Below, piece by piece: positions 26,275-35,859 of a DNA stretch of 64,000 nucleotides. The translations under genes were made by a program, and so were the position numbers. Source of the DNA: Shewanella putrefaciens (GTDB lineage: Bacteria; Pseudomonadota; Gammaproteobacteria; Enterobacterales; Shewanellaceae); NCBI RefSeq assembly GCF_016406325.1, contig NZ_CP066370.1, forward strand, positions 1,488,001 to 1,552,000, read 5' to 3'. Below the pieces are notes generated by a model. It saw nothing but the letters and a program-made list of their open reading frames with translations. It was not told the DNA's origin and did not search any database. Position 1 is the stretch's first letter; each line of letters starts with the position of its first letter.

Positions 26275-27561
26275 ATGCCTCCCATTATTTGTCATAGCGC
26301 GCTCGATGCGGTTTCATTAATTCAAAGCGGTGAATACCTGTGGACCCATTCCATGGGGGCAACGCCAAGAATTTTATTAGATGCGTTGGCGCAGCACGCA
26401 CTGACTAAAGATAATCTCACGCTATTACAATTGCATACCGAAGGAGCAGAATCCTTAAGCCACCCTAGTTTAAAAGGACATTTACGGCATCGTTGTTTTT
26501 TCGGCGGTGTGCCCACTCGGGCATTATTACAAAGTGGCGATGCGGATTATGTGCCGATTTTTCTCTCGGAAGTGCCCAAACTCTTTCGTAGCGGCGAGCA
26601 AAAAATCGATACCGCGATTATCCAAGTGTCGCCGCCCGATAAACACGGTATGTGCTCCTTAGGGATTTCAGTCGAAGCCACGCTTGCGGCTTGCCAAGTG
26701 GCGGGTAAAATTATCGCCCATATTAATCCACAAATGCCGCGCACCCACGGCGATGGCTTTATCCATATAGACCGTTTTGCTGCTGTGTATGAACAGAGTG
26801 CGGCCCTGCCGATTCATTCTTTCTCGACTGGTGATGCCGTGAGTTTGGCCATCGGGAAACACGTCGCGCAATTGGTGCCAGATGGTGCCTGTTTGCAGAT
26901 GGGCATAGGCGCTATTCCCGATGCGGTGTTGTCTTGTTTGACAGGGCACAAGGACTTAGGCGTTCACACTGAGCTATTTTCTGATGGCATTTTGCAACTG
27001 GTTGAAAAAGGCGTGATTAACAATAGTAAAAAGTGCTTTTATCCCGGGAAATTGGTCACAGGTTTTGCCCTTGGTAGCCAAAAACTATATGATTATGTTG
27101 ATGATAATCCAGCGGTGATTTTTATGGATATTCAGCAAGTGAATGACACCGCAATTATCCGTAAAAACCCCAATGTGATGGCGATTAACTCGGCGTTGCA
27201 GGTCGATCTTTCAGGGCAAGTGTGCGCTGACTCCATTGGCACTAAAATTTATTCGGGCGTGGGCGGGCAGATGGATTTTATCCGTGGTGCGGGGTTATCC
27301 GAAGGTGGACGCTCCGTTATTGCCCTGCCAAGCACTGCCGCAGGTGGGACGCTTTCTCGCATTGCCAGCGTGTTATCACCAGGCGCAGGGGTTGTTACCA
27401 CTCGAGCCCATGTGCATTACATAGTGACCGAATACGGCGTGGCGAATTTGCGCGGCCGCAGCCTACGCGAACGGGCACAAGCGCTGATCGCCATCGCTCA
27501 CCCTGATTTTAGGGAACAACTGAGTCGTGATGCCTTTGATGTGTGGGGATTAAATCTATAG
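26275..27561 (+). CDS. 4-hydroxybutyrate/acetate CoA-transferase (Cat2-like)
   Basis: The 428-residue enzyme belongs to the acetyl-CoA hydrolase/transferase family, which moves CoA between acyl-CoA and a free acid through a glutamyl-CoA thioester. The catalytic Glu is in HTELFSDG (Glu233). The glycine-rich CoA-binding segment SGVGGQMDFIRGA and the conserved ATPRILLDAL and TEYGVANLRG motifs are visible. Length and motifs match the Cat2-type 4-hydroxybutyrate CoA transferase group, but the acid used cannot be told from sequence. AAGGAA lies eight bases before the ATG. It stands alone on this strand. Confidence 0.85.
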   Translation: MPPIICHSALDAVSLIQSGEYLWTHSMGATPRILLDALAQHALTKDNLTLLQLHTEGAESLSHPSLKGHLRHRCFFGGVPTRALLQSGDADYVPIFLSEVPKLFRSGEQKIDTAIIQVSPPDKHGMCSLGISVEATLAACQVAGKIIAHINPQMPRTHGDGFIHIDRFAAVYEQSAALPIHSFSTGDAVSLAIGKHVAQLVPDGACLQMGIGAIPDAVLSCLTGHKDLGVHTELFSDGILQLVEKGVINNSKKCFYPGKLVTGFALGSQKLYDYVDDNPAVIFMDIQQVNDTAIIRKNPNVMAINSALQVDLSGQVCADSIGTKIYSGVGGQMDFIRGAGLSEGGRSVIALPSTAAGGTLSRIASVLSPGAGVVTTRAHVHYIVTEYGVANLRGRSLRERAQALIAIAHPDFREQLSRDAFDVWGLNL

Positions 27562-27746
27562 CATTGTAAATCTTGGTGTTATGGCTTGCTATCGAGTTTG
27601 CAGTGGTGCAAGCTCGTTTGAGCGTAAAGGATTGGTTTTAATACGTCGTTTAATCGCGGTAAAGAGTCATTCGTCTGTCCCGATATGGTATAAACTCTTG
27701 GCGGGTTTGACCGACAGACTTATAAATAAAGGAGTCAATAATTTAA

Positions 27747-28220
27747 ATGGATGAGATTGAATTAAAAGCATATTTAACAGAGAGATTGTTATCTTTTTGT
27801 AGACGCTGGAACAGTATCGAAAATACCCTCTATACCGAAAGAACTGCCGAAGAAGATAAGCTACGGCAGGAATTGCCAGTGGCTGAATTCCATTATGCGA
27901 AGCAAACCGATTGGTTTGCTTTACTGAATGAGCAAATAGCGCCATTATTTGACGATTTTTGCACCGATAAGCCCCGTATTTACGGCGGAAAAGTGCGTAA
28001 TTCCTTCGGGTTTCCTTCAAAATTTAATGGTTGCGATCATCCTCTTGAAGTGCAAATTACTTTAAAAAATAAAAGCAGAGCCGAAATCTATATTAAAACC
28101 AACACTAAGTTCGAAGATGAGTATTTGTTTATTGCTCTCAAAAAAGCCGATGAATGGCGTATCGATAGCTATAAAAATCGTCGCTATGGCAATGAGAAAT
28201 GGAGCGTACAAATCCTTTAA
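27747..28220 (+). CDS. Possible NTF2-fold immunity-like protein
   Basis: The 157-residue soluble protein has helical N-terminal segments and a C-terminal beta pattern ending DEYLFIALKKADEWRIDSYKNRRYG, which resembles NTF2-like immunity proteins of polymorphic toxin systems (the RhsIA type). GGAG lies 12 bases before the ATG. An extended -10 (TGGTATAAA, about 27685-27693) could be its promoter. No toxin gene is adjacent, so if the reading is right it is an orphan immunity gene. The family call is by eye and modest. Confidence 0.55.
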   Translation: MDEIELKAYLTERLLSFCRRWNSIENTLYTERTAEEDKLRQELPVAEFHYAKQTDWFALLNEQIAPLFDDFCTDKPRIYGGKVRNSFGFPSKFNGCDHPLEVQITLKNKSRAEIYIKTNTKFEDEYLFIALKKADEWRIDSYKNRRYGNEKWSVQIL

Positions 28221-28343
28221 TTCAGCTTGTTCTCAATGCTTGACGTCAGTAAAAAATGACTAAAAGCATTGAGTTTAGTAACGTCGGTTTAATTTAAGTG
28301 ACGCACTGAGACACAAAAAATATTGTGTAAATGGAACATCTTT

Positions 28344-28874
28344 ATGCCATTAGATAATGCTCTTATTGCTCGAATCAAAGCCGAGATATTGCGGTTTACA
28401 ACGGTTGAGGTTGAGCAATTTTTATTAGCTCATCCAGATAAAACCTTTTATGCCTTTGCTTTTGACACCCATGCGGAATATGCAGAATTAAATCTTTGTT
28501 TTAATACCGAGGCAGATTTTCAGCAGCGATTGACCTATTACCAGTCTGAGGAATGGGCTGAGTCATACCAAAGCCCTGAGGCAATCCAAGAACTTAAATT
28601 CAATACAGGTGACTGGGAGTATCAATGTTTTAGTACATGTTATGTGCTTTCAGAGGATGAGTTGCAGACGATTCAACAGAGCTTACCCGAGGATGACTTT
28701 AGTGAGTGGGAGGAGATAGTGCGGCAAATACGCGCAGTGTTTAACGAATGCCTAGTGCAGTTTACCCAAACTGAAGTCTATCAAGCGATTCCTAAAACCG
28801 ATGGTTTTATGGCCTTTAGTATCGACCATGATGAAGATGTATCGGATATTGTGATGTCACCAGTCTTGTCGTAG
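28344..28874 (+). CDS. DUF4303-like protein
   Basis: The 176-residue acidic, soluble protein begins MPLDNALIARIKAEILRF at an ATG with GGAA seven bases upstream; an in-frame TTG at 28323 is less likely. The segments KTFYAFAFDTHAEYAELNLCFNTEADF and TGDWEYQCF match my recollection of DUF4303 proteins, which often occur beside toxin-immunity loci. The 123-base gap after the previous gene leaves open whether they share a transcript. The function is unknown. Confidence 0.65.
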   Translation: MPLDNALIARIKAEILRFTTVEVEQFLLAHPDKTFYAFAFDTHAEYAELNLCFNTEADFQQRLTYYQSEEWAESYQSPEAIQELKFNTGDWEYQCFSTCYVLSEDELQTIQQSLPEDDFSEWEEIVRQIRAVFNECLVQFTQTEVYQAIPKTDGFMAFSIDHDEDVSDIVMSPVLS

Positions 28875-29196
28875 TGCTCAACTTTATTGTTTTAATTTGG
28901 CTGTGTGTCTATTGTAAATCGAATGCAGTTACTCACGTGACTGGTATCATCCTCTCCTTAATGACCGTCCATCCGTGGCGGTTCTACTATGATATGTCAT
29001 CACCCTTTCATTTTTGCCGTCATTCCCGCAATGCTTTCTCTTACTTCTGACTTCCACAATACATCTTTAATTTAAATGTTATACATATAATGTATTTTAT
29101 AGATTGGTTAACTGGGTCAATAAACGGCCATGAAAAACTCATTACAATTGCATTGGATTTGTATATTCATTTTTAAATTTGATATGGGGTATTTAA
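28875..29196. other. Intergenic region before the chemoreceptor, no gene seen
   Basis: This is 322 bases, strongly AT-rich from about 29060. I looked for a sigma-28 type promoter of the kind that drives many chemoreceptors and could not support one. Confidence 0.25.
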
Positions 29197-31101
29197 ATGG
29201 AAGGTTTGCGCCGCCTGCTAGGAAACATGACGGTAACCAATAAGTTAAGGCTTGGTTTTGGGATCTTGTTATTGCTGATATTTATTGTGGCAGCGGCTGG
29301 ATACAGGGGACTTACCTCAATCGATATCAGCAGTAGTCGGTTGGAGTTTATTGCCAATGTCGATAAAACATTGCTTGCGGCCAAGGCTGCACGATTAGAA
29401 TTTATTGCAAATGGCGATTTAACCAAATTGGATGAACTCCAGAGCTTAATTGAAAATACAAAAAGCGGTTTACAGCAACAATTGTCAGCGTCTAGCGATG
29501 TCCACGATCGGCAGTATCTTCAAGAATCGTTAGTGGCGATGGATCGGTATCATCAATCGATAAATCAGTTTAGTGATGTGTTTAAGCATAAACAGGAATT
29601 GAAAGTCACGGGGGCTCAAGTGGGGGCCAAGTTGGTTGCCACCTATGCGGAGCTGGTCGATAGAATGACCAACAGGGCCCAAGCGACACAAAATACTGAA
29701 TTATTAAAAGATGCCTTAAGTGTTAGCCAGCAAATGACCATGTTACGTTATCACATCCGAGGCTATGTCTATGATGCTAGTGATCTTAATTTAAAAACGG
29801 CAAAAGATGCCATTGCTAGATTGTCACAGACTATCGCCACACTTAAGGGGGAGGATACCGCACAAGCCATCCAGATATTGGACCGTTACGACCATGATAT
29901 TGATGCTATGGTCAATGTTAACCGTGATATAGATAACCTAGCCCAGTCAATGGGCGGCGCAGCACAAACATTGATGGTGAATATTCGTGAATTAGTTGAC
30001 ACCCAAAAGCATAAACGGGCAGACGCTGATGCCCAAGCAAAGGCCGTGGTACTTGGCGCGTTAATTGTCGCCTTGGTTGTCGGCCCCTTACTTGCGTGGT
30101 TAATCAGTGGACAAATTGTCGGGCCACTTAAACAAACTCTCCTTACGGCGAGAAAAATTGCCGCAGGTGATTTAAGCAGCACTATCCACTCAGAGCGTCA
30201 GGATGAGATGGGGGAATTATTGCGTGCCATGGGTGAAATGAATAGCACCCTTAAGCAAGTGTTGACACAAATAGGTGATAGCGTGGTGCAGTTGGCTTCA
30301 TCGGCTGAGGTGCTTTCTGCGGTCACTGAACAAAATAGTGCGGGTATGCAAAATCAGCGTAGTGAAACTGACCAAGTTGCTACCGCGATTAATGAAATGG
30401 CGGCGACAGTGCAAGAGGTATCTACCAGTGCTGAAAATGTCGCGCTAGCGGCTAAAGAGGCGGATCACACCACTGCGATAGGTAATAAAAAAGTTATTGA
30501 AGCGGTCAGTCAAATCGAACTGTTAGCCAAGGAAATAGCGACCACGGCACATGCGATGGAGCGCTTACAATCGGAAAGCGACAGTATCGGTTCCGTCCTT
30601 GATGTGATCAAATCGGTTGCACAACAGACCAATTTACTCGCGCTAAATGCGGCCATTGAAGCAGCAAGAGCAGGTGAGGCGGGACGGGGATTTGCAGTGG
30701 TGGCCGATGAGGTGCGAAGCCTTGCGAGTCGAACACAATCCTCTACCGAAGAAATTGAAAATATGATTGTTAATTTGCAAAAGGGGACATTGGAGTCGGT
30801 ACAAATGATGACCAAAAGCCGGACATTGAGTGATGGCGCAGTGTCATTATCCCGCGAAGCGGGTGAAATGTTAGTGGATATTGCCGATGCGGTTAGCCGT
30901 ATCCAGGATATGACACATCAAATCGCGGCTGCCTCGGAAGAACAAAGCGCCGTGGCAGAAGATATTAATAAAAGTATTGTGAGAGTGAGGGATATTGCCG
31001 AGCAAACCGCTGATGGCGCGGCAGAAACAGCGCACTCCGCTGATGATCTTGCTAGCCTTGGTGTTACGTTAAAAGGATTACTAAGACGTTTTCAGTTATA
31101 G
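29197..31101 (+). CDS. Methyl-accepting chemotaxis protein with a large helical sensor (HBM-like)
   Basis: This 634-residue chemoreceptor spans the inner membrane with helices at about 20-40 and 285-308. The 245-residue periplasmic part is almost entirely helical with repeated coiled segments, which fits the bimodular HBM class that senses small organic acids. The HAMP domain follows (about 305-360). The cytoplasmic signalling hairpin tip is intact ([20 protein letters not shown], about 475-495, then [13 protein letters not shown]). It should bind CheW and CheA and steer swimming. There is no C-terminal CheR-binding pentapeptide. GGGG lies nine bases before the ATG. The ligand is unknown. Confidence 0.9.
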   Translation: MEGLRRLLGNMTVTNKLRLGFGILLLLIFIVAAAGYRGLTSIDISSSRLEFIANVDKTLLAAKAARLEFIANGDLTKLDELQSLIENTKSGLQQQLSASSDVHDRQYLQESLVAMDRYHQSINQFSDVFKHKQELKVTGAQVGAKLVATYAELVDRMTNRAQATQNTELLKDALSVSQQMTMLRYHIRGYVYDASDLNLKTAKDAIARLSQTIATLKGEDTAQAIQILDRYDHDIDAMVNVNRDIDNLAQSMGGAAQTLMVNIRELVDTQKHKRADADAQAKAVVLGALIVALVVGPLLAWLISGQIVGPLKQTLLTARKIAAGDLSSTIHSERQDEMGELLRAMGEMNSTLKQVLTQIGDSVVQLASSAEVLSAVTEQNSAGMQNQRSETDQVATAINEMAATVQEVSTSAENVALAAKEADHTTAIGNKKVIEAVSQIELLAKEIATTAHAMERLQSESDSIGSVLDVIKSVAQQTNLLALNAAIEAARAGEAGRGFAVVADEVRSLASRTQSSTEEIENMIVNLQKGTLESVQMMTKSRTLSDGAVSLSREAGEMLVDIADAVSRIQDMTHQIAAASEEQSAVAEDINKSIVRVRDIAEQTADGAAETAHSADDLASLGVTLKGLLRRFQL

Positions 31102-31184
31102 GTTTTGATCTTATTCGTGAGCATTACGGACCATGATAAAGAGGTCATAGATATGCTTAATGTTATGATTTATATCATTTAAAT

Positions 31185-31216
31185 TTCTACGGCCTATGAT
31201 GTTAGTAGGCCTTGAT
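31185..31216. terminator. Weak bidirectional hairpin between convergent genes
   Basis: GGCCTA and TAGGCC form a short perfect stem around 31191-31211, overlapping the stop codon of the minus-strand gene. T tracts are weak, so termination is only possible. Confidence 0.3.
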
Positions 31217-31690
31217 TTCCAATTGCTCGATTATCTGGTTGCCTTGTTCAAGCCCTACATGGTTAACAATCATCGTTTTAATTAGCTCAACATAAGTTGG
31301 CTGGATATTGAAGTTATCATCGAAAATGGCTTCATCCGCTTCAGTGATAAGGGCCGCAATCTCATTAAAGCAGCGAGACATTTGGGCTAAATCGGTAAAA
31401 AGAAGACTGGGCTCCCAACGGCCTGCACCATGACGAGCGAAAAGAATATGCCCGTCCTTTAAATGATAAATTAAGGGGTCGCCATGGGAGCTTGCCAACA
31501 CTAACCAATTGTTATCCCAAGCAGGTTCCCGCGCTCGGGTGATACCGTGCCAGCGATAACCCATTTGAAAATCGATTAGGTCTTCACATCTTGGAAATTC
31601 AAATAGGGCAAAACCGATATCGAGTTGGCGTGAGTCAGGAATCGCCGTGCTTAAAAACGGTTTTAATGCTGGTGGGATTATTAAGTCCAT
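31202..31690 (-). CDS. SMI1/KNR4 (SUKH)-like protein
   Basis: The 162-residue soluble protein contains a SUKH-like core: WDNNWLVLASSHGDPLIYHLKDGHILFARHGAG (about 58-90), with the buried Trp and the Asp-Pro turn usual in that superfamily. SUKH proteins commonly serve as immunity proteins against nuclease toxins but also have other roles. No toxin lies beside it. It is the third gene of a minus-strand group after LysE and DUF1415, with a 72-base gap from the latter. Confidence 0.65.
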   Translation of the reverse strand: MDLIIPPALKPFLSTAIPDSRQLDIGFALFEFPRCEDLIDFQMGYRWHGITRAREPAWDNNWLVLASSHGDPLIYHLKDGHILFARHGAGRWEPSLLFTDLAQMSRCFNEIAALITEADEAIFDDNFNIQPTYVELIKTMIVNHVGLEQGNQIIEQLEIKAY

Positions 31691-31762
31691 CGCGGTTACA
31701 TTCCTTTTTCATTGAAGCGTACAACTGATTTTTACGCAGTAAATGTGTTGCCCAAAGTACTA

Positions 31763-32317
31763 TTAAGCTGATTTCCCCATGCACTCTGCTAGCAATTTGA
31801 CGAAAAAATCGCTGCCTTTGCGTTCGCAAAAGGCGATGTTGCGCTCGGGGATAGTTTCGGGGTCATTGTAGTTAGCAAGAGCTAACTCCATACTGGCTTC
31901 GCGAATAATATGCAGGGTTGGATAAGGCGCGCGGTTGGTAAAATTCGCCGCCGAATCCTGTGGTTCGTCCTCGAAACAATAGTCGGGATGAAAGTGTGCA
32001 AGTTGATAAACGCCTTCGTAGTCGTTATCGAATAATTCGTCATTTGCTATATCGACGAGGTCAAGATAAGCATAAAAACCCTCAAAACCTCGGGGCAGAA
32101 TAAACAGCGTAGTTTCGACTTCGGGGTGCGCATCAAGATATTGGCATTCTTCGATGAGCGCCTTGAGCACGAGTTTGACTTTAGTTTGTTCCACCACAAG
32201 ATAGCGAATACTGCCGCGCTCGACTTCGCGTCTGGCGAAGGGGCAAATATTGTATTTCATGATCACTTTTTTCACCCAGTTGTCGGTTTGTTGAGTGATC
32301 ATGTCAATTTCGTTCAT
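31763..32317 (-). CDS. DUF1415 family protein
   Basis: This 184-residue cytosolic protein has the conserved blocks VKKVIMKYNICPFARREV, YLDLVDIANDEL, YQLAHFHPDYCFED and NFTNRAPYPTLHIIRE that mark DUF1415. The family function is not established. It begins 26 bases after the LysE stop codon, suggesting co-transcription with that exporter. Confidence 0.85.
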   Translation of the reverse strand: MNEIDMITQQTDNWVKKVIMKYNICPFARREVERGSIRYLVVEQTKVKLVLKALIEECQYLDAHPEVETTLFILPRGFEGFYAYLDLVDIANDELFDNDYEGVYQLAHFHPDYCFEDEPQDSAANFTNRAPYPTLHIIREASMELALANYNDPETIPERNIAFCERKGSDFFVKLLAECMGKSA

Positions 32318-32343
32318 GGCGGTGGTTTGCTCGTACTTAAAAA

Positions 32344-32937
32344 TTAGGGGGCGATCATAGGGATGATAGACGCCACAAGCAAGACTGCCATAGTGATATT
32401 AAATATCTTCTGCTGCCGCTCATTTTTCAAAATCCGCTTCAGGGCCACTCCAAAACCAAGCCAGACAATAGCACAGGGAAAGGCGACACATAAAAACACC
32501 GTCGCAATCGTGATGATTTGCGGAGTTAATTCCTGCTGTACTGAGGTAAAGGTCGCAATTGCACCCACCGCCATAATCCAGCCTTTAGGGTTAACCCATT
32601 GAAAGGCTGCCGCTTGAATAAAACTAAAAGGTTTTGCAATGGCCTTACCTTCCATCTTGCTACTGCTGTTGGCAATCAACCAAGAGAGATATAAAAGGTA
32701 TGCGATGCCGATGACTTTAATCACTTGATGGATAATAGGATAGGCTTGAAATACCGCGCTTAAGCCTAGACCAATGGCTAAGATCATGGTCGGGAAACCA
32801 AGGCTTATGCCCATCAGATGTGGAATACTGCGTTTAACGCCGAAATTCACCCCTGAAGTCATCAGCATAATATTATTTGGCCCCGGGGTGATCCCCGATG
32901 AAAAGGCAAATAGCGCGATAGCGAGTATTAACTCCAT
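32344..32937 (-). CDS. LysE-family amino acid exporter
   Basis: The 197-residue inner-membrane protein has about six hydrophobic helices and the N-terminal family motif SSGITPGPNNIMLMTSGVNFG (about 13-33). LysE/RhtB proteins export amino acids or similar small solutes. The segment FQWVNPKGWIMAVGA is also typical. The substrate cannot be predicted. It is the first gene of a minus-strand group with DUF1415. Confidence 0.85.
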   Translation of the reverse strand: MELILAIALFAFSSGITPGPNNIMLMTSGVNFGVKRSIPHLMGISLGFPTMILAIGLGLSAVFQAYPIIHQVIKVIGIAYLLYLSWLIANSSSKMEGKAIAKPFSFIQAAAFQWVNPKGWIMAVGAIATFTSVQQELTPQIITIATVFLCVAFPCAIVWLGFGVALKRILKNERQQKIFNITMAVLLVASIIPMIAP

Positions 32938-33386
32938 AGATAGATCTCATACCTGTAATTGTCGTTTTTGGCATTGTGATAAGGGCATTTTCCCTCAAAT
33001 TTAAGTGCTGTTGCTATTGCTCTGACAGACACTCGGCGAGGCATTCTAGCGGGTAAATTTGGCCGCGCCTATATGTCGTATGGCGTCGATCTCAAAAAAT
33101 ACGATAAAGGTTCTGTACTATCGATGAAATGCTGTTATCTCTGCCCACAACCCAAACGGTGAAATAGGACGATCGACGTTTAAATAATAAGGTACTTCTA
33201 GCACACGATTTATTGTTTTAGAGATTGCTAATTCAATTATTTGAGGAGATGATTATGCCTCGAGCAACATCGACGTATCGTTGATTTTTCAATATTGATT
33301 GTCAGTGTTGCAGCAGTGATATGTCTAACAAGGTTGTGAACTTAGCGTCTGATGGCGCGATTAGTACTTAATAAAGGGAAATTATT
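32938..33386. other. Intergenic region with one very short ORF
   Basis: The only translatable signal is a 9-codon ORF at 33255-33284 (MPRATSTYR), preceded at six bases by a full GAGGAG Shine-Dalgarno. It is about 100 bases before the VOC gene. It could be a leader peptide or the stump of a lost gene. I saw nothing else. Confidence 0.3.
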
Positions 33387-33782
33387 ATGGCACAAAGTAT
33401 CTTTGTTAATCTGGCTGTTGAGAGCGTTCAGAAATCACGCTATTTCTACTCAGGACTTGGTTTTGCTATCAATGAGCAATACAGCAATGAACAGGCAGCC
33501 TGTGTTGTTATAGCGGACAATATTTTTGTGATGTTGCTGGCTAAGCCTTTCTTCTCCGGCTTTACGGATAAGGCGATTGTCGATGCCCATGCCATGACTG
33601 AAGTGCTCAACTGCCTTGACTGCGAAAGTCGGCAACGTGTCGACCAACTAGTTAAGCTCGCAGAGCAACATGGCGGTAAAGCCTATCGTGAAGCCAAGGA
33701 TCAGGGTTTTATGTACGGCCATGCGTTTGAAGATCCCGATGGGCATATCTGGGAACTTGTCTACATGGAAGCGCAAGGTTAG
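33387..33782 (+). CDS. VOC (glyoxalase/bleomycin resistance) family protein
   Basis: This 131-residue cytosolic protein has the beta-alpha-beta-beta-beta half pattern of the vicinal oxygen chelate fold and ends with the conserved YGHAFEDPDGHIWELVYM. A Glu in that motif is the usual metal ligand. An AGGGAA Shine-Dalgarno precedes the ATG. The reaction is unknown; close relatives are annotated only as glyoxalase family proteins. Confidence 0.8.
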   Translation: MAQSIFVNLAVESVQKSRYFYSGLGFAINEQYSNEQAACVVIADNIFVMLLAKPFFSGFTDKAIVDAHAMTEVLNCLDCESRQRVDQLVKLAEQHGGKAYREAKDQGFMYGHAFEDPDGHIWELVYMEAQG

Positions 33783-33892
33783 TGCATCCACATACAAATT
33801 CATCTAAACCAAGCTTGTCCAATAATAGCGCGCGTTGTGTGACTTAAGCTGTACACAACGCAGCGCGCCTATGTTTAATTAACCAGCCTATC

Positions 33893-34462
33893 TTAAGCTG
33901 ACTTATTCCCTCGATTGGAAATATGAGTCTCGAGAAATTCCTTTATAAAATCAAAATCATCCACATTCATTTCTCTAGGCGTGAACGACACTTGGCGGGA
34001 AATGTGGGCAAAGTTGATCGTCAAGGTGCGTATGCCTTTGTATTTTGAGTATTTTGTACTGGCAATTTCATCCAAAGGGACAAATTGTTGCTTCATCTCA
34101 AAAAGGTGAAATTCGGCATCGTAGAGATTAAAAATAAGGCCCTCTTGATAGATATCGATGTAATAACCATCTGGCCCTGCTTCGGCTAATTTCCTCTGTT
34201 CATTTTTAGCGGCTTTGCCTAGTCTTATCGATTCAGAAATGATCAAGAAGACGAAGAAAAATGCCATCACAACGGCTAAAACGACAACAATTGTAAATCC
34301 TATATCCCAGGGTTCTGCCGATAGCGATGCCGTCAGTTCCTTCCATGGACCGCTTGCTATTATCAGTGGGATTATCAAGAGCAAAAATATTCCTGATTGC
34401 TTACTACGTAATTTTTGTTGGAATGCACAGCGACGGATAAAATTTTGAGGTTCTTGTTTCAT
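33893..34462 (-). CDS. Hypothetical two-pass membrane protein
   Basis: The product has 189 residues from the ATG, with a TTG one codon earlier as an alternative. Two membrane helices (about 24-41 and 52-77) precede a cytoplasmic domain of about 110 residues with the pattern GYYIDIYQEGLIFNLYDAEFHLFEMKQQFVPLDEI, reminiscent of a PH-like beta fold. I do not recognise the family. It appears to be transcribed alone. Confidence 0.6.
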   Translation of the reverse strand: MKQEPQNFIRRCAFQQKLRSKQSGIFLLLIIPLIIASGPWKELTASLSAEPWDIGFTIVVVLAVVMAFFFVFLIISESIRLGKAAKNEQRKLAEAGPDGYYIDIYQEGLIFNLYDAEFHLFEMKQQFVPLDEIASTKYSKYKGIRTLTINFAHISRQVSFTPREMNVDDFDFIKEFLETHISNRGNKSA

Positions 34463-34776
34463 CAAGAATATTCCATATAAAGATGTTTTTTACTTTGGGG
34501 AAGCCGAGCGCCATTTTCATCCATATGAACGCAGGGCGTGAGTGCTAATGAGTTATTGCAAGATGAGGGTAATCAATCATGCTAAACACTGGTACTGCAC
34601 CAATGCTTTGGGTATGAGCCTGTTGAGGTTCTATTCTCAGCATGTCGTTCAGCATATCGACGTTCTACTTAAGCTATCTAGACGCTTTACTACTGTCATC
34701 TAACGGTTTAGCAATGAGTGTGCTGACAGCCATAACGGATTTCAACACACTCATTTGACATGGATTTTACCTTATA
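34463..34776. other. Intergenic region, no gene seen
   Basis: This is 314 bases between two minus-strand genes. It must hold the promoter of the membrane protein gene. No convincing hairpin terminator for the DUF2797 gene was found. Confidence 0.25.
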
Positions 34777-35601
34777 TCAGTCAGTTAACGCCACACTCAC
34801 TTCATAGGCACTAAATTTACGGATATTAATCACCCCCGTATCAAAGAGTAAATATTGGCCTTTAATTCCTTGCAAAATCCCGCTGACAACGGCTTCCTTA
34901 TCAAAATTATGTGAGGTGATTTTTTTGGGGAAGGTATCAATCGGATAATGAATTGTTTGAATCTCTTCCTGCAAGCGATCGATGCGGTAGTCGCCTTTTT
35001 GCATACCGATTTCATGTAGCTTTGCTTCAATTTGCGGGATCAGTTCCGCAGCCTTAGCATTTAAATCGATATCGTCGGCATGGCCCTTTAACATGGCTTG
35101 CCAATGGGTTTTGTCATTAACCAATTTAGCGAGTTCGACTTCAACTAAACCTGAAAGCTGCCTTGTTGAGACTTTAAATATCGGTAAACCTTGGGTGGCA
35201 CCTTGGTCTATCCAACGGGTGGGCAGTTGAGTATGGCGGGTAATGCCGACTTTAACGCCTGAAGTATTGGACAGATACACATAATGTGGCACGAAACAGT
35301 GGTTTTGCGCCCAATCGGGTTCGCGGCAAGTCCCTTGGTCGTAGTGACAGGTTTCTGGTTTCATAATGCACATATCACAGCTAGCCAGTTTTTGCATACA
35401 CACAAAACAATGCCCCTGCGAATAACTCTTTTTGGTCTTTTTACCGCAATTACAACAATAAATATTGCCTGTATGCGTCAAGGTGAGTGATTTACCTATT
35501 AAAGGATTGAGTGGCAGTAATTCATCCCCAACAATGAGCTGGTATTGTACTTGCTGCGCATCATCTAGTTGCGCGCGCATCTTTTTTAGCGTTCCTAACA
35601 T
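34777..35601 (-). CDS. DUF2797 family zinc-ribbon protein
   Basis: The product has 274 residues if translation begins at MLGTLKKMRAQL, which matches the short N terminus of the family and has AGGA six bases upstream. Starts at 35637 or 35625 would add up to 13 residues. A Cys-rich block (about 46-95: CCNCGKK, GHCFVCMQKLASCDMC, ETCHYDQGTC) looks like paired zinc sites. The following HYVYLSNTSGVKVGITR with RWIDQGA recalls a GIY-YIG core by eye. The function is unknown; nucleic acid binding is plausible. Confidence 0.8.
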   Translation of the reverse strand: MLGTLKKMRAQLDDAQQVQYQLIVGDELLPLNPLIGKSLTLTHTGNIYCCNCGKKTKKSYSQGHCFVCMQKLASCDMCIMKPETCHYDQGTCREPDWAQNHCFVPHYVYLSNTSGVKVGITRHTQLPTRWIDQGATQGLPIFKVSTRQLSGLVEVELAKLVNDKTHWQAMLKGHADDIDLNAKAAELIPQIEAKLHEIGMQKGDYRIDRLQEEIQTIHYPIDTFPKKITSHNFDKEAVVSGILQGIKGQYLLFDTGVINIRKFSAYEVSVALTD

Positions 35602-35790
35602 GGGTATTCCTATTTTTGTGTGCATCTTGGTGCTCATCAAGCGTTAAGTGCACACATTATCTTTAATGTCACTGCGTGGTTGGCAGTATACAAGATTATC
35701 CAAACCAGTTTAGATAGGATTTTTTATTAAGAGAGTCGATTGATAGTAAGTTGAGAGAGCCGGTTGGAGCAGTCTCTCCACGATAACGGA

Positions 35791-35829
35791 GACAAAATGC
35801 CGTAGTTACTCGGCGGCATTTTGTCTTTT
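35791..35829. terminator. Perfect 12-bp stem-loop, probable terminator
   Basis: GACAAAATGCCG (35791-35802) and CGGCATTTTGTC (35814-35825) pair perfectly around an 11-base loop, with TTTT following on the plus strand. It lies about 35 bases beyond the stop codon of the ACT-domain gene and could end that minus-strand transcript. Confidence 0.55.
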
Positions 35830-35859
35830 AGCTATTTAGTCTTGAGATAAAGTGCAATG

